Below the pieces are notes generated by a model. It did no database searches, had not been told where the DNA came from, and saw only the letters and a program-made list of their open reading frames with translations. Source: Jackrogersella multiformis (Eukaryota > Ascomycota > Sordariomycetes > Xylariales > Hypoxylaceae). From it: a DNA stretch of 64,000 nucleotides. Location of the stretch: assembly GCA_902806575.1 (NCBI GenBank), contig CADCXD010000010.1, positions 2,232,001 to 2,296,000 on the forward strand, read 5' to 3'. The position numbers and the translations under genes were made by a program. Positions 48,373 to 60,980 of this stretch are shown piece by piece; the stretch's first letter is position 1, and each line of letters starts with the position of its first letter.

Positions 48373-49141
48373 CTCGACTCGAGATGGCAACGGAGGGCCC
48401 AGGCAGGAATAAGAGGCTGAGGTAGAACGGAAACCCCGAGTACACATATGCGCCAAACCCTTAATACTCTCTCCTAACCCACTATTTACAACCATGTCAC
48501 CCTTGTCGGAACATTGATACGAGATTTGATTTCAGGATAGGAATAACGATTATAACTAAATTTATTTCTCCCACAAAAGATTTTATATATCTTATCTTTC
48601 AGTATCTATTGCTTCCAATTCAAGCTGCTTTAATTAGGTAATAACCTGTGAATATCGGATAAGCCGTAACCCTAACCCTAACCCTGGGTCGTTTCTGGGC
48701 CCGTTTGATTGTTACCTTTTTAAACGCTTATTTCATGTATGAGATCAGTTGTCATGAGTATACATAGACTTCCCCCTACAGTACCTACCTAGGTAGGTGT
48801 GTGACGAAATATATTCTTACGTCATCTAAAGGTCATCTATATAGGCTTCATGGCTTGTGGAGGGCAGATACTGTACATCATCTAGGGTTATTCTAGGTAT
48901 TTAGACATATACTCTGCTTGATGCCACTTTATATTTAGTACAACAAAGAGCGTTGTAAGCTACTCTTTCACTTACACCACTTAAATACCCCGTTCAGCTA
49001 GAATCCTACAATAGGTACTATGCGAAAGGGGTATATTATTTATCTCGAATGCACCTTATGTAGATGTGCACACGCATTATCTAATTTAATATTCCATGAG
49101 CTGCAGACAAACTTTTTAATATTCTGCTGTCTAGCTTACGC
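48373..49141. other. Intergenic region with internal telomere-type repeat
   Basis: About 770 bp between convergent genes. It contains a TAACCC repeat (48667-48684), one ACCTAGGT palindrome (48787-48794) and AT-rich sequence; no gene seen. Confidence 0.55.
48667..48684 (+). repeat. Interstitial telomere-like repeat, (TAACCC)3
   Basis: Three perfect TAACCC units followed by CTGGG. TTAGGG/CCCTAA is the telomere unit of filamentous fungi. It lies in an intergenic stretch well inside gene-bearing DNA. Confidence 0.9.
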
Positions 49142-50119
49142 TCAACCCTTGGAGCCCCAACATCTCCGCAATATCTCGTCTCGATGTTGGACTAGATTCG
49201 GGAACTCTTTCACTATTTTCGTAAGGGTTTGGTCTACCCATGCTAGCCTTTCGTCGAGCAGCAGGTGCGTGTAAGCAAACACTGTTGCGTCGAATAGGCT
49301 TGGTTCCGGCGACCCAAGAAACCAATCCTCTGACCCTAGCACTGTTGATAGCGCCCCGAAGGCCTCTCTCGCCCCTTCGTATAATGCTCTCGGATTCACG
49401 GCCGTGGTGCCTATCGACCTTAAGATCTCGGTCTCTGCAGCATGGCGTAGTTGGTATGATATTGTCGTCCTCACAGCCCGCGACGCGGAGACCGACGTGA
49501 CGTAGAGGTGTGAGAGGAGGGCGGAGTTCGACCGGGATAAGTATAGTGAGTAGAGCCATGCATTTCGTATCCGGTGGCCTAGAAGTGACTCGTAGGCTTC
49601 TAGCTTCAGGCTTGGGATGTCGGGGATTTTGGATGTACCCTTTTCTGTAGCATACTGTTCGAGTTTGTTGGAGGGTATGGGCGCATGCGGGGTGGAATTA
49701 GTTGAACTCGACGGGGTTGTGAGGAATGGCAATGCGCCGGTAGGAGAGGCGTGGTTAGTTGAGGATACCACTTGAAAGTCGACTCCCGCAAGCTTGAGAA
49801 AGGTCTACGCTGGCAGTTAGGCATGGTAACTTAGGAGCGAGGCACTACGCTTGTGACATACTTGCCATTTCAGACAGGATGGGTTGAAGCTCGGCAAGCC
49901 GTTCAAGGCATCCTGATCTGATATGAAAACGTATAGAGTCGCTACATCTCTGGTATTTGGTGAACGTGCAGGGAGCTCGTTAGGGGGGTAGGTCAAGAGC
50001 GGGAATCTCTTAAATAGTCGAGCTAGGGGCGCTGGTACAGCTAACCAGCCGGATGTGTTATGCGATTTCGGGTTAGGACCCGTTGTCGCATTTGTCGCAT
50101 TGGGCGTATCTGAAGACAT
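49142..50119 (-). CDS. Metaxin-like outer mitochondrial membrane import protein (Sam35/Tob38 or Sam37 type)
   Basis: Peripheral subunit of the SAM/TOB complex that helps insert beta-barrel proteins into the mitochondrial outer membrane. Exons 50119-49862 and 49804-49142, with a 57-nt GTATGT...TAG intron, encode 306 aa, the usual size for fungal metaxins. The junction restores SCLKWQ-TFLKLAGVDF, and the conserved NHASPTGALPFL follows (about residues 100-115). A C-terminal GST-like fold ends with WFLGSPEPSLFDATVFAYTHLLLDE. The N-terminus LFKRFPLLTYPPNELP is typical of fungal Tob38/Sam35, which I favour, but Sam37 cannot be ruled out from sequence alone. No transmembrane helix is evident. The gene faces a 3.5-kb gene-free region on its 5' side. 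Confidence 0.85.
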
Positions 50120-53100
50120 GATGGAAATTTAGGACACTCGTCTAGCTCTTTTAATATACCAATGGAAACTATAAAAAATTTAAAATATCGATACCGAGTT
50201 TTAGACGAGTTGCGTTCTGATTCGCTTTCGCGACTTGGAGCTCTTGATCAGAAGTTCTATTTCGTAATCGCAGCCACAGAAAAAAGTCGTCGCTTAGCAG
50301 CCTTACGGCTTATCGATAAGATACCCTGGTTAAACGCTAGACCTGTTGTAGGTATCTTAAATTGACCGAAGATTTAGCGAGTTTCCGACAAATTCGCGTT
50401 ACCTGAAGCTAGCGGAATCTAACAAGTTTAGCTTCGGGCATTTTGTGGAGTTTGGAACCGTTTTCAGGGTCCTGGTTACCTATCATATGTATATGCAACA
50501 GGTATTCCGAGGTACGGACTGTCTGATAATACATACGATGAGGCAAATATGCGATGGTGCATTGGATAGCATTGTTGAGAAACAAATTAAAGCACAGCAT
50601 CGACGCCAATTCCAGGCACGAAGGTACAAGACAGACAGAAGGATTCGCGCGGGAGCAAGGAGAATGCAGATCACAAGCCAATTTCGACATGGTCAGACTT
50701 CCAAAAGTCTGGGGCGCATTGCGGGGTGAGTGCTATTTTGCTCGACTCCGTGGGGGGTAAAATTTGGGGGTTCCAAGCTTGTACCTAGGTGTAGGTACCT
50801 CATATGAAGTTGCTAAATTGGAAGCTGGAGGTGATAGGGTGGAGTAAGAACCCAGTTTTGACAGTCGGGTATTACCTACACTACCTACTTAGGTACCTAC
50901 CTACCTAGACACTAGCTACGGACCACGGTAACTTATTCCATGCCATACTATCCGGAGAGCTATACGCCTCCATACTATCCCGTTGCCAAGAGAGATACAT
51001 GAGAAATACGAAAGCTAGAACAGTCCAGCTCCTTTATTTTCCGATAGAATGGCAGCTCGACCGAGCCGAGGATGCGGTAGTGGTGGGCTAAAACACCATG
51101 GTATTGAGCTGTTTTATTGCTTCACTATCTTGGTCGGTGCCCGAGCCGCTCATCCGGCAGTACGAGACTACCGATAATACTAACTAATAGGTTTAAGGTA
51201 ATCGAATACGTCAGTAATATCCTCATATTATCAGTACACTAGATCGTATTTCAACCTGTTCACATATAAAATAGATGATAGACCTTCCCTACTACTGTAA
51301 GTGGAATCTAACGGAGGAGGAAGTTCTACTGTTTCTGCATGTGGTTAACAAGATCGCCTTCTTAAGGAAGAGATATATTTGTGCTTCTTTTGCTAAATAC
51401 ACTTGAGATGTACGATGATGTAAACTCCCATTAATGGGATCTGAGATCAGTAAGAGAGATCGAAGCTGGGACCTGAACGTGTTCCATTGTCGGGGTTGCA
51501 TTCGCGATCTGACCGGCCGCGTGGTAATCGTGCTAGGTACGATGCTTGGTGGGATTGTTCAATGGATCATTCGTGCGGGATGTTGACATTGCATAGGTAG
51601 GTAGCTGGCTCTCACCGAGTGAGGTTAGCGAGTTAGCTACCGTAGCTATATGAGGTTATATGTGCCTATGCAGGTAGGTAATATAAAGAATCTGGGATAA
51701 ATGGACCTATCGACAGGAGTAGGTCATGACCTGTCACCTCTTCTTACCTAGGTACGTACAATGAAAGTAGTAACTGCTTCATAAGAATGAATAATATTAT
51801 AGTTCGTTTCTAAGGATCTAACATTATTATCAAAACCATTGTCAGAATAGGATATGATATGGCAGCTGCGATGAACAGCCTCGAAATCTTGGAAGTCGGT
51901 TACCCGAGGGATACCTAATTCGATAGTCTAGTGGATCCAGTTTCGAAACATCAATTCATCCTTTCTTCTTTATCATTCCTTGTTCTCCCCTCAGCTTCAC
52001 CTGAATAAAGACATATCGTTTTTAGCCATCTCATTTCCTCGGCCGTAATCTTAGGTTCCGGTTGGTGCAAATATATACCTACCCTTAGGTAGATAGTTGC
52101 GCCTAGTTCACTACCTAGGTAGTTCAACCCGGGACGGTAGTATCGTCGTATCCCCGTATCGCCGTCTGCAGTCTGCAGTGTCTACCTACATACCTAAGGT
52201 AGTCTCTCAACCGAGTCACAGCCGTTACCGAGTTACGTGATACCTTCTCAATATAGACAGACATATAGGTATATGTTCACCTGCTCATCATATAACTACT
52301 ACCTACCAAGGTACCTATATATATTTACATACATGCATACTACCCATCCATACCTATTCACATGTGAAGTCTTGGTTCGGATTTCGCCTGACTGCTGTGC
52401 CGGACCCTGTATGCAGCGCCCCTCTTTGCCCTCTTTAATATATTGGATGGGTTGATGGTTAAATGGTTTACTCGATATTTACTGCTTCTCTCAGATCTAG
52501 CCTAGTCGACAATCTGCATGTTTAACATTTTAACAACATCCACTCCACTAGTATTTGTTTAGGGACCCCTGGTCTCGAATATACTTAAACTCGGAATTGG
52601 GGGTCAATACACCAGTACACCAGTACACCAGTAACGGCCCTTCCATCTTTCGACCCTTTTATTGTTATCAGACGATAAAAGAAAAAAAGCGACTGATCAC
52701 GATATACTCGATACGTACTTCCGATACTTCGGACGCTCCTGAGAAAAAGAAAATCCCTACGCTACCCAGGTACCTCGGTACCAGGCGACGAAACTAAAGG
52801 AACAAAAGAAAAAGGAAGCAACCATCACCTGCATCATTTCCTAAGTAGATACCAGGTTAGTACCTACCTAGGTACCTACCTAAGGTATCCGAACTATTAT
52901 TTAACTCGTCCTTAACTTGCCCTTAACCATCTCAACCTATCATCAACACATCCCACCTTTCTACTACAAAGTATACCCACACAAGGGAATTCCTGCATAT
53001 TTCGTCACCGCCTAAGGCAAACTTGCATTGCATTGCATCCTTGATCGGTACTATGGTAACCTGGTGAACAACCTTGGAACTAATCCTATAATAAGCTCCT

Positions 53101-53649
53101 GCCGCTAACCGACCAAAACTTCTCATCCTCTTTTCCACACATTCTCAGAACACCATCAACTCTGCTAAAGAGGTCAACTAACTAGTGACGTTTCACATCG
53201 TCATCATCCTCGTCATCCTCGCCTTTCATAATTCCTTCTATATACTACAACAACTATATACTACCTAGCAACAAATCTACTTAGACTTGTCGTACGACAT
53301 CACATTATCTCGTGCTCCACTACCTATTACAGAACAAAGGCGCCGTGAGATCAAATAGCGCACGATCTTTGTACACATTTTCTGCATAACCTACTGCAGC
53401 TTTCCGAGGTGATCATATCTACTTACAAACGAGCCTTGAGTTTGTCCGCAAACGATATTATTCTTCCGCGTCCCAGGTCCTCACCGAGAGATCTCGAGGC
53501 AACGAACTTATCTATCAAGGCTTTATATATCTATAACTACATACCTAATCTCCGTACACATCCATACTCCTCCCACTTACGAAGAGTATAATCTTGTACG
53601 CTACTGCGCCACCCGTCTACGCAACTCTCTGCACACGAACACGAACAAG
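50120..53649. other. Long intergenic region with leader-like sequence
   Basis: About 3.5 kb. The first 300 bp contain a 67-codon frame (50162-50365) that starts only 42 bp from the divergent metaxin start, so it is probably promoter DNA. ACCTAGGT repeats occur at 50780-50900, 52110 and 52870. From about 52500 to 53649 the sequence is CT/CA-rich, like a long transcribed leader for the 68-aa gene. Confidence 0.5.
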
Positions 53650-53856
53650 ATGGATGCCCCGATCTCCTCATCCACTATGGCCCAGCGCCAGGTTCCATCT
53701 ACGACGACGCAGAACTTTGCGCCGCCTCCCCCAGCAGTACAGAAGACACCAAGCACAGACTCCTTCATCCGAGATCTCAACCTCGTGGCGGAAGCTGCGA
53801 AACGTGCTCAGATGGCAGTGCTGATGCGAGATCTCGACAGTGTAGCAATCTCGTAA
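53650..53856 (+). CDS. Small protein, 68 aa, leader-rich transcript
   Basis: Frame of 68 codons starting right after a CACACGAACACGAACAAG-type leader, a strong fungal translation-start context. N-terminal half is Ser/Thr/Pro/Gln-rich (with APPPPA); the C-terminal half forms a predicted amphipathic helix region with FIRDLNLVAEAAKRAQMAVLMRDL (seen here only as residues about 39-62). No signal peptide or membrane segment. M10 (MAQRQ) is an alternative start. About 1.1 kb of pyrimidine/CA-rich sequence upstream looks like a long 5' leader. I do not recognise the family. Confidence 0.6.
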   Translation: MDAPISSSTMAQRQVPSTTTQNFAPPPPAVQKTPSTDSFIRDLNLVAEAAKRAQMAVLMRDLDSVAIS

Positions 53857-56477
53857 TCATTGAATCTATACGCTTACTTCTCTCTCTCCTTGCGTCCGCC
53901 TTACGACCCTTGATAAAACCTATATTATCGACGCAGTAGCCATTCGACTTGATTCCTTTTTCCTTCTCCTTCCCTATCGTCGTTTTGGATCCCCGGTCAG
54001 CTCTGTACTTCGCCGGGTGGGGACTTCCGCACGATGGGCGAATGCGGATTGTTCTTACCTACCTGGGTACTCTTTGTACAAATTTACGCATTTGGCCTTT
54101 GTCATTTTTGGGGTTCATGGATGGCATGATGACGTTAGGTGTATTTCCCCCCTCCTCCCTCATCTCCCCCACACTACGACACCCAGCGCTGCGCTGCAAT
54201 AAAATCCTAGCGAGCAAACCCGGTGATCGGCATAAACTGGGGAATCGTCAGGGTATTCACAAACATTTGTTTCACGGGGTCGAGCTCAGTCTACGAAAGA
54301 TGGAGAAACGGGGCAAAGACGCGGGCAGAGGAAACATGCCCCGGAAAGGGGTAATGTCTATTGACCTAATTTGCGGCTGTCATCGTTGATGCGCTTGTCG
54401 ATTTTTTTTTCAGGCGCGTATGAGCGGCAAGGGGAATGGAGGGCTGGCTGTACGGTTGTAGCAACAGCACGATTCGCGAAGCCGATGCGCTGCAGCATCG
54501 CAGCGCATAACGCAAGGGTGGGGAGATGTTGTCGTCGTTGGAGCAGGAAGAGGAGGAGGAGGACGGGTCGCAACCATCACATTTTCTTCTTCTTTTTCTA
54601 TTCTCGCGCGCGAATGCATGCGGACGGGATCGAATTGTCCTTCCGGATAGAACGGACATGCCTGGGCAGGCAGACGGGGCGCCGCCAGACAAAATGAAGA
54701 CGAGACCAAAATCCCATATATATCAGATAAACTTCTCCGAATAGCCGAGTGCTTAACAGAAAGAAATCAAATCTCGATGTCGATGACCAGTGTTCTAGTT
54801 TCGCCAAAACCCGCGCTATGCTGAATTGTCAATGTCCCCCTTCTCTGTGCCTCCCCCCTGTGTGATTGATCTATTGATAGCACACGCGCGCGCAAGCAGG
54901 TGATCACAGGTGACAGATAACAGTGGCTGCATACTTTAGATACCCACGCAGCTAAGCTGTTCTCCCATCACAGAGCTGAAAGGTAGGTAAGGTAGGTCCG
55001 GGGCGCGGCGCGGCGTAGATCGTTTAGGCACCCTTCGCTCGCCCTTGTTCTTCCCACGCACGCGCACACGCACACGTACTTGCACCTAGATTCGAAGTTG
55101 TATACTCCATACCGTACGTGCTGCCGCCGCCGCCGCGTGGGAGCTTCAAGCAGGTAGATTATCTAGGTACCTACCTGATAATAAGGGCAGGTGGATTGCT
55201 TGAGATCGCTCGTTGCGGATTGCGATCCATATATTAGGTACCTACCTACCTCCCTACCTACCTAGTGTAGTATACAATAAGAATGTAAAATACGCTATTC
55301 CCTACCAACATAAGTACCTAAGGCACCAAAGATTTGCAAAAGTGTATTCCCGGCTCGCTGTAACATGTCAGGTAGCCTATTACTAATTTTCAACATGTAG
55401 GCATGTATGATTTGCGCGGAGACCCAGCCCTAGATATGACATATCACTTTGCGGCGTGCATGGTAGTTAAATATACGGCGCAGCACCTCTGGTCTAGTTA
55501 CCAGCCAGCCAGTCAGCCAGGCTGCTTTGCCGCCGTTATAATGAGACATAGTCTATTTATTCATTCGTCTGCCTATGGACAGGTGCATAGACGGGCAGCT
55601 AGCTAAACAAGCGCGGGAGGTAAACACGACGCTGCCGCCATTTGTACAATGAAGTAATCGTCCAGCGCGGGGGGTGGGTTGGATTTCCTAGCTACTGTCC
55701 ATCGACTCAACTATAAACTTTGCCCGTGAACTTGGCAAGCCGGCCGGACCTAATCGTAACTAAACCACTGCTTCTAGTAGGGGCGCTTCCGATCCGATTC
55801 TATCTGATTCCGTCTCGCTACTACTTGAGTGAATATCCATATGGGGGCGCGCGTCTGATCGACGGAGAGGCGGGGGGGTTTCCTGGGATCTGCTTTGCGA
55901 TGATACTCTCGCGGGGAGACGGGTGGTGGAGGAGAGGGGTGAATATGATGAACCTGCGCAGCACCTAGAAGAACAAAGAAACGACGATAACAAAACCTCC
56001 CGGGCGAGAAAAATGAACAAAGTCAGCCGGCCTCCCTACCAACCGTGCCCGTGTCGCCGTTGACAATCCAGTCTAAGATTAAGTAGCGTGTCTCCCTCCG
56101 AGGGGACCATGTTTCGGTCGAGAACAAAATTCCAGAACCGTATGCGCGAAGTTGGACCTCAGGGATTATTGCGTCTGATATCACTCTACCGGGTTCTCAC
56201 ACTGTAGAAATGGGAGTAACGAACCCTGACCAGTTAAACGGTATCCCTTAGCTTCGCATCTCAACATTGAAATGGGACAACAGCCAGCCGTAGAAAGTGG
56301 TTGGGAAACGGAAATCAAGAGGCTGGAGAACTCCGATCTGAACGCCGTCATATGAATTATAAGTTGATGATAGCCGAAAACGAGGTTCATGGCTCCTTAG
56401 CTGCTAGCACATTTGTTGATGACTTGTCTAGCTAGTATGCTCGCACCAGGATGGGGTCTCAAAGTCCGTTCTCCCGA
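53857..56477. other. Long intergenic region
   Basis: About 2.6 kb. It should include the 3'-UTR of the 68-aa gene. Frames near 54366-54697 overlap on both strands and are Arg- or Ser-rich without domains, as expected from a GA-rich tract (AGGAGGAGGAGG at 54548-54562). Short CG/AC alternations (CACACGCGCGCG near 54881, CACGCGCACACGCACACG near 55060) and a CCG run (55121-55136) are present. No gene recognised. Confidence 0.5.
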
Positions 56478-58968
56478 CTAGAAAGGTTGAGACTTTGGTA
56501 TCTCATCAATGATCGACTGGATAGTGATGAGTGAACCCGGTCCGCCGTCCTCACGAAGGTAATCTAGTAATACACTTGTTTGTCCGTATACATTTTCTAA
56601 GGCCGACCGCGACGACTTGCCAAGAGATGCTAGGTAGAACGGTCAGTCATGTACATTGTTTGATTCTCGTAATAGGGGTAACTAGGTCAACTTACCAAGA
56701 ATCGCTGAGTTAAGTTCTTCAGCTACAGCCACCCTGCCTCTACGGTCAAGCAAAGGCGCAACCTCTTTAACCTGGAGCGGATTGGGGTAGGCTAGAAGTG
56801 AGAAAACCTCATTGAGGGTGTCGGTAATCTCCCGTCTCGGATCCTTCCTAAATAACTCCTGTAGAGATTGCCCGTACTCGATGGTCTCATAAAGAAGACT
56901 TGCCTGGTCTATTTGAGGCCCTGGACCATCTTCCTCCATCCGGTCTGGAACTCCGTTTTCATCAACGTCCATCTTGCTAGGATTGTCATCGAACGAATGG
57001 CCGTTGCTTTTCTTGCCGTTCGGGTTGTTGAGTTCGGCAGCTTTCCGTACCATTTCAATGAAGGTCCGACACTTTAATTTGAAGTATACATCGTAGTTCC
57101 CCTCCAGTACTTCTGGGTAATGTGTGTTGGTTAACTTAATAGCCTTTTCAATATCACCTTCGAGTATAGCTCTCCTGATACCTAGTTCAAGTTAGTAGAA
57201 AGTAAAGCAGCGATATTTTGTACACGTACGCTGCCTGCTGTTAGCATCTTCATCATCCCTAATGTTGATGCCTGGAACAGGTGTTCGTTGATCGATTTGA
57301 AGGGTTTGCTTCTCGGCACGGATCTCCTCAGCGAACGCCCGAGCCGTTTCAACGTATCCATCATGTTGTAAAAATTGTAGCACCTAAAATAACAGTCAGC
57401 TAAAACGAGATATTTTTAGCAGCACGCCCAATAGCTTACAAGTTGCTGAATTAGTTCTGTTTCGCCTACGGGAGGTGACACTAATTTCTCAATACTAAAT
57501 TTCAAAGGTGAGTCTCCATGTCAAACTACCGGACAAATTGATTTACCTTGACCGGCTGATCGCTGCCTTGATCTTCAACTGCTCCCTCTATATTACCATA
57601 GTCGTTAGCCTTGCTCATTTTGATATCCTAGGAGGAATTCCGCCTTAGTGTGGAGGGATTACCTTCACCATGCCATCGATGTCGAAGACGAATCGTGTCT
57701 GGCCAAAGTTGACACGGATATGTTCTCCTGCCTTCTTCATGCCGATAGTAGGATAAAGTTCTCCCTTAATGTCTCGGAATGCGGTTTCTATATACGGGGT
57801 TAGAAAAGAGTTAAGTTATGCGAGGCAGTGTTTGTGAGGGTATTCCCGTAGTACATACTAAAATCCTGCCCGTTCTTGGTAAAGAACGCTTCACGGGTTC
57901 GGAAGTTGACTCCGCAACCGATGGTGTCTTGTGGCCCAAAGTTCCTACCATCGTAGGGTTTTCCAACGTTCTGTCCAGAGTAGACATCACCATCGTCGCC
58001 GTGGTAGCCCCATGATTCAGGCTCCCAGCCTGGCGGTCGCATCAAGGGAACATTCTTGGTGGAGAAGCCGATACACACAGAAGTCCTATATTTGCGACGG
58101 TTAGTTTATCTCGGAAATAAAAAGAATGACCACCTGCTGCTTACTCATCTCGTCTCCTAGATAGAAGGGCGACCTCGAAATAGTATATGCCAGCTTGCCA
58201 TGGCATTGGGTGATCTGCCCGGATCGCGCAGGTTTCGTGTTCCTGCTCCCTCGAATTGCGGCTGGCGGCATACTTGACTTCCTGACCCTCAGCTAAAACC
58301 TCCAGCGCACCATGCTTATCATCCTTGTTCCACTTCGTAGGTAAAGGAGGTACTAGGTTGTCGTCTTCGATAGCGGGCGCTCGCTCAATCAAGTCGAATG
58401 TCATCCCTAGATGTGATGCTGGCGTCTTATTCGCCAGGGAGCCCGTTGTCGTGATGCCTGCTGGCAAGCTAGTTGTTGGTTGCTGCTGGGTGTCCCTTTG
58501 TGCTTGCTTCGCCTTGTGTGATTCCTCCAACTTTTGCATGTAACTCAAATCTCGCAGATAAGATGGTGTGAAAAAGCCGTCTTTCTTGTACACGTTTGCC
58601 CAGACATTCTCCGCAGCTTCATGTTGCATAAACATCTCGAAAGCCCTTGAAAACGGAGGCAATTGTGGGGCACGATTGTGCAGAGCCGGAGCTCCTCCGT
58701 CCGCACCACTGTTATTCATATCTGTGTCGGTATTGTGTCCATGTCGTTGAGAAGGGGTTGCTGAGTAGAGGTCGGAGGCGGATCGGGGATCGTATGGGGG
58801 GTTGAGGAGGTAGGAGAGGCGGTTGAGCGGCGAATGTGGCGAAGGCTCGAAGCCTGTATTGGGTAAAGGTATGATGGAGGTATATGATGGATTCCTAAAT
58901 CGGGGAAGGTAGCTGCCATGAATTTCTGGGTTGAAGCCATCAGAGTCACGCTGAAAAGGATTGGCCAT
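56478..58968 (-). CDS. gid1: GID/CTLH ubiquitin-ligase subunit, Gid1/Vid30/RanBPM-type
   Basis: Scaffold of the GID/CTLH E3 complex; in yeast Gid1/Vid30 binds substrate receptors that target gluconeogenic enzymes. Eight exons: 58968-58145, 58085-57859, 57787-57663, 57578-57547, 57494-57440, 57383-57230, 57181-56696 and 56629-56478, encoding 684 aa. Order: Pro/Ser-rich disordered N-terminus (1-150), SPRY (about 215-395; YYFEVALLSRR...GFSTKNVPLMR, GCGVNFRTREAFFTKNG), LisH (about 420-450, ELIQQLVLQFLQHDGY), CTLH (about 475-540) and CRA (about 560-684, ending in SIIDEIPKSQPF). Frame is kept over all seven junctions. Intron 3 is read as 84 nt (57662-57579), with branch site GCTAACG and CAG acceptor, giving LKIKAAISRS before LisH; a 35-nt alternative was rejected. 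Start MANPFQRD was chosen because the frame upstream is unlike protein. CCAGAAG repeats lie in the leader. Confidence 0.93.
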
Positions 58969-60980
58969 AGTCGGCCTCTGATATTTTAAAATGGACCGGA
59001 TCGGATCGCAGTGGGACGGAGGGAGGCTACAAGTCCAGAAGCCAGAAGCCAGAAGCCAGAAGCTCGCCCAGTAACTCTGTCGCCCTATCCGCACCAACCG
59101 AATGATGCAGGGCCAACGGGAGAAACAACGGGAACGATAACTACGGTATTGAAGGGGAAACAGTATCCTAATGTACCTAGGTAAGGCGGATAAAGTTTGC
59201 GAACGACGCCTTAAATCGAGGACGAGGGACGAGTGTCGAGTGACGACCTATGCAGGTGGTGACAAGATGCTCCGGTTTACACGCAGAAGTACCGAATGGC
59301 TTATAAAGCATTTAGAGGAGATGCTTATGAACAGGGTTGGTAACTCGGACAGAACAGTCGAGGTAGAAGCTTCGTTAAACGACGCCAAATCCGTTAGTGT
59401 ACGAAATGGGCAGCAATGTTGTTGAGGTGTAAGTCGAACGATGATTTGTTGTTGCGGAGAAAGGTCAAAGGTCAAGGGTACGTACAGAGAGGTAGGTATC
59501 GGGCAATCACGAGGTCACGGAGGTTGCTGCTCGACTTGACCCGATAACCTATCGTACCCTAGGTAGGTAGGTACGTACGGAACTGTAGTTAAACTTTAGT
59601 GGACCTCATAATCAATATGGAGCTGTTACATAGGTAGTACAGCATCACTACCGGTTTCGTAATAGTCGTTAGGTACCTAGGTACACAGATACTCTAAAGT
59701 TTCTTACATGTCATAACTACATTGGGTACGTAACTGCCTGTTTTCAATATTCAACGTCTGAACTGTATTTACATATGTGTTTTACATATGTGTAGGTACC
59801 TAAGGCATTCTCAAAATAACAATATTGATGCGTACCTACCTAGGTACCTAGCTTGTACAGTAATAATAATAAATTTTACATTGCTATTGCCGTTACCTCA
59901 TAGGGACAAAATAGCACCTAACAAGGCAATAATATTGAAACTCTAAAAACTCTTAACCTGGATGATGCAAAAATTGTCTTACATTACATCTTTCCTTCAC
60001 ACCGGTTTATATTCATTTCTACCTTAGGTACCTACATAGGTAGGCAGGTTAGCAAGTTAGGTAGTTGATAACCAGGGGCTAATTTGATGGCCTACTTCGT
60101 TACATTTTTGTGACAATTGTAACTCGGCGGAAGAACCCGGGCCTGCATTGTTAAGGGGGAGATCTATATATCCATATAATTCCTTTGAAGATAAATTCTC
60201 GCGAGTTTTATTTTTTTTTGGGAGCTTATGAGGTTTTTTATTTGCCAATCGTCCTTTAGGGGTGGATATGATGATGAGTATGAAATTCAAATATATTGCT
60301 AAAGTTCGAGATGTTACCTCCTTAAGTACCTTGGTGTTTCGTGGTTGGTGATAGGTGACTTTCCATCTTCAACAGAAACATTTGAAAAAAATCTCATGAT
60401 ACATATGGTATATTTGGTTTCACAGTAATCCCATGTGTGCCTAGGTAGGTACTATAGCTTCGATAGACCAGCTGAGGTTTGAAGGTCTACCGTATATTCG
60501 TATTACGTGCAGATGGCATCAAAGGCATAAAGGGGTTCATGGACTACTCTAACATGAGCCAACCGGTCTTCATGACGCCGAAGCAATGATATAACATAGG
60601 ATTATAGAAACCACGAGTTCGTGGATAATAGAGACACACATGTATGTATTCGCTTTACGATCGATTCATACCTTCCACTATTTTGGCCAAAGCGCCAGCA
60701 TGCAATGTATAATGTACAGCTCTCCCCCTTATCCTTGACGCCAAATGACAAAGCAACTCTGAAATTCCCCTCTAAACCGAGAACCTGCGTCGTGTTTTCC
60801 GAAACAAATGCCTCGCTTCCTCTCAGTAAAGGTGATGCGACCTGTGATCAGGTCTTGGCTCGTACCGTAAATACAGTCCTCAACGCCGTGCTTTTTTCTC
60901 GACCTGATACCATAAACCCCTATCAAAGACAAAAGACCGCTAACAGGGTCATAAGAATGTAATGCCAATAAAAATTTCGC
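58969..60980. other. Intergenic region upstream of gid1 and downstream of ies4
   Basis: About 2 kb with the gid1 promoter, ACCTAGGT palindromes (59175, 59565, 59670, 59845, 60025), AT-rich sequence from 59600 to 60600, and short frames with no domain (113 codons at 60621-60962). Confidence 0.5.
59035..59062. repeat. (CCAGAAG)4 tandem repeat in the gid1 leader
   Basis: Four perfect 7-bp units, 67-94 bp upstream of the gid1 start codon, read as CTTCTGG on the sense strand. Confidence 0.9.

Noticed and set aside
50162..50365. 67-codon frame divergent from the metaxin gene
   Set aside because: It starts 42 bp from the metaxin start codon, leaving no room for two promoters, and has no family signature. 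Most likely promoter DNA.
54366..54709. Overlapping 99-108-codon frames on both strands
   Set aside because: Produced by GA/CT-rich low-complexity DNA; no domain on either strand.
57628..57662. 35-nt intron in gid1 giving an exon reading DIKMSKANDYGN
   Set aside because: Too short for a fungal spliceosomal intron. An 84-nt intron with a GCTAACG branch site and CAG acceptor gives a family-like sequence and joins the next exon in frame.
60621..60962. 113-codon frame next to ies4
   Set aside because: No domain, and it covers the expected 3' region of ies4. Composition is as expected by chance.
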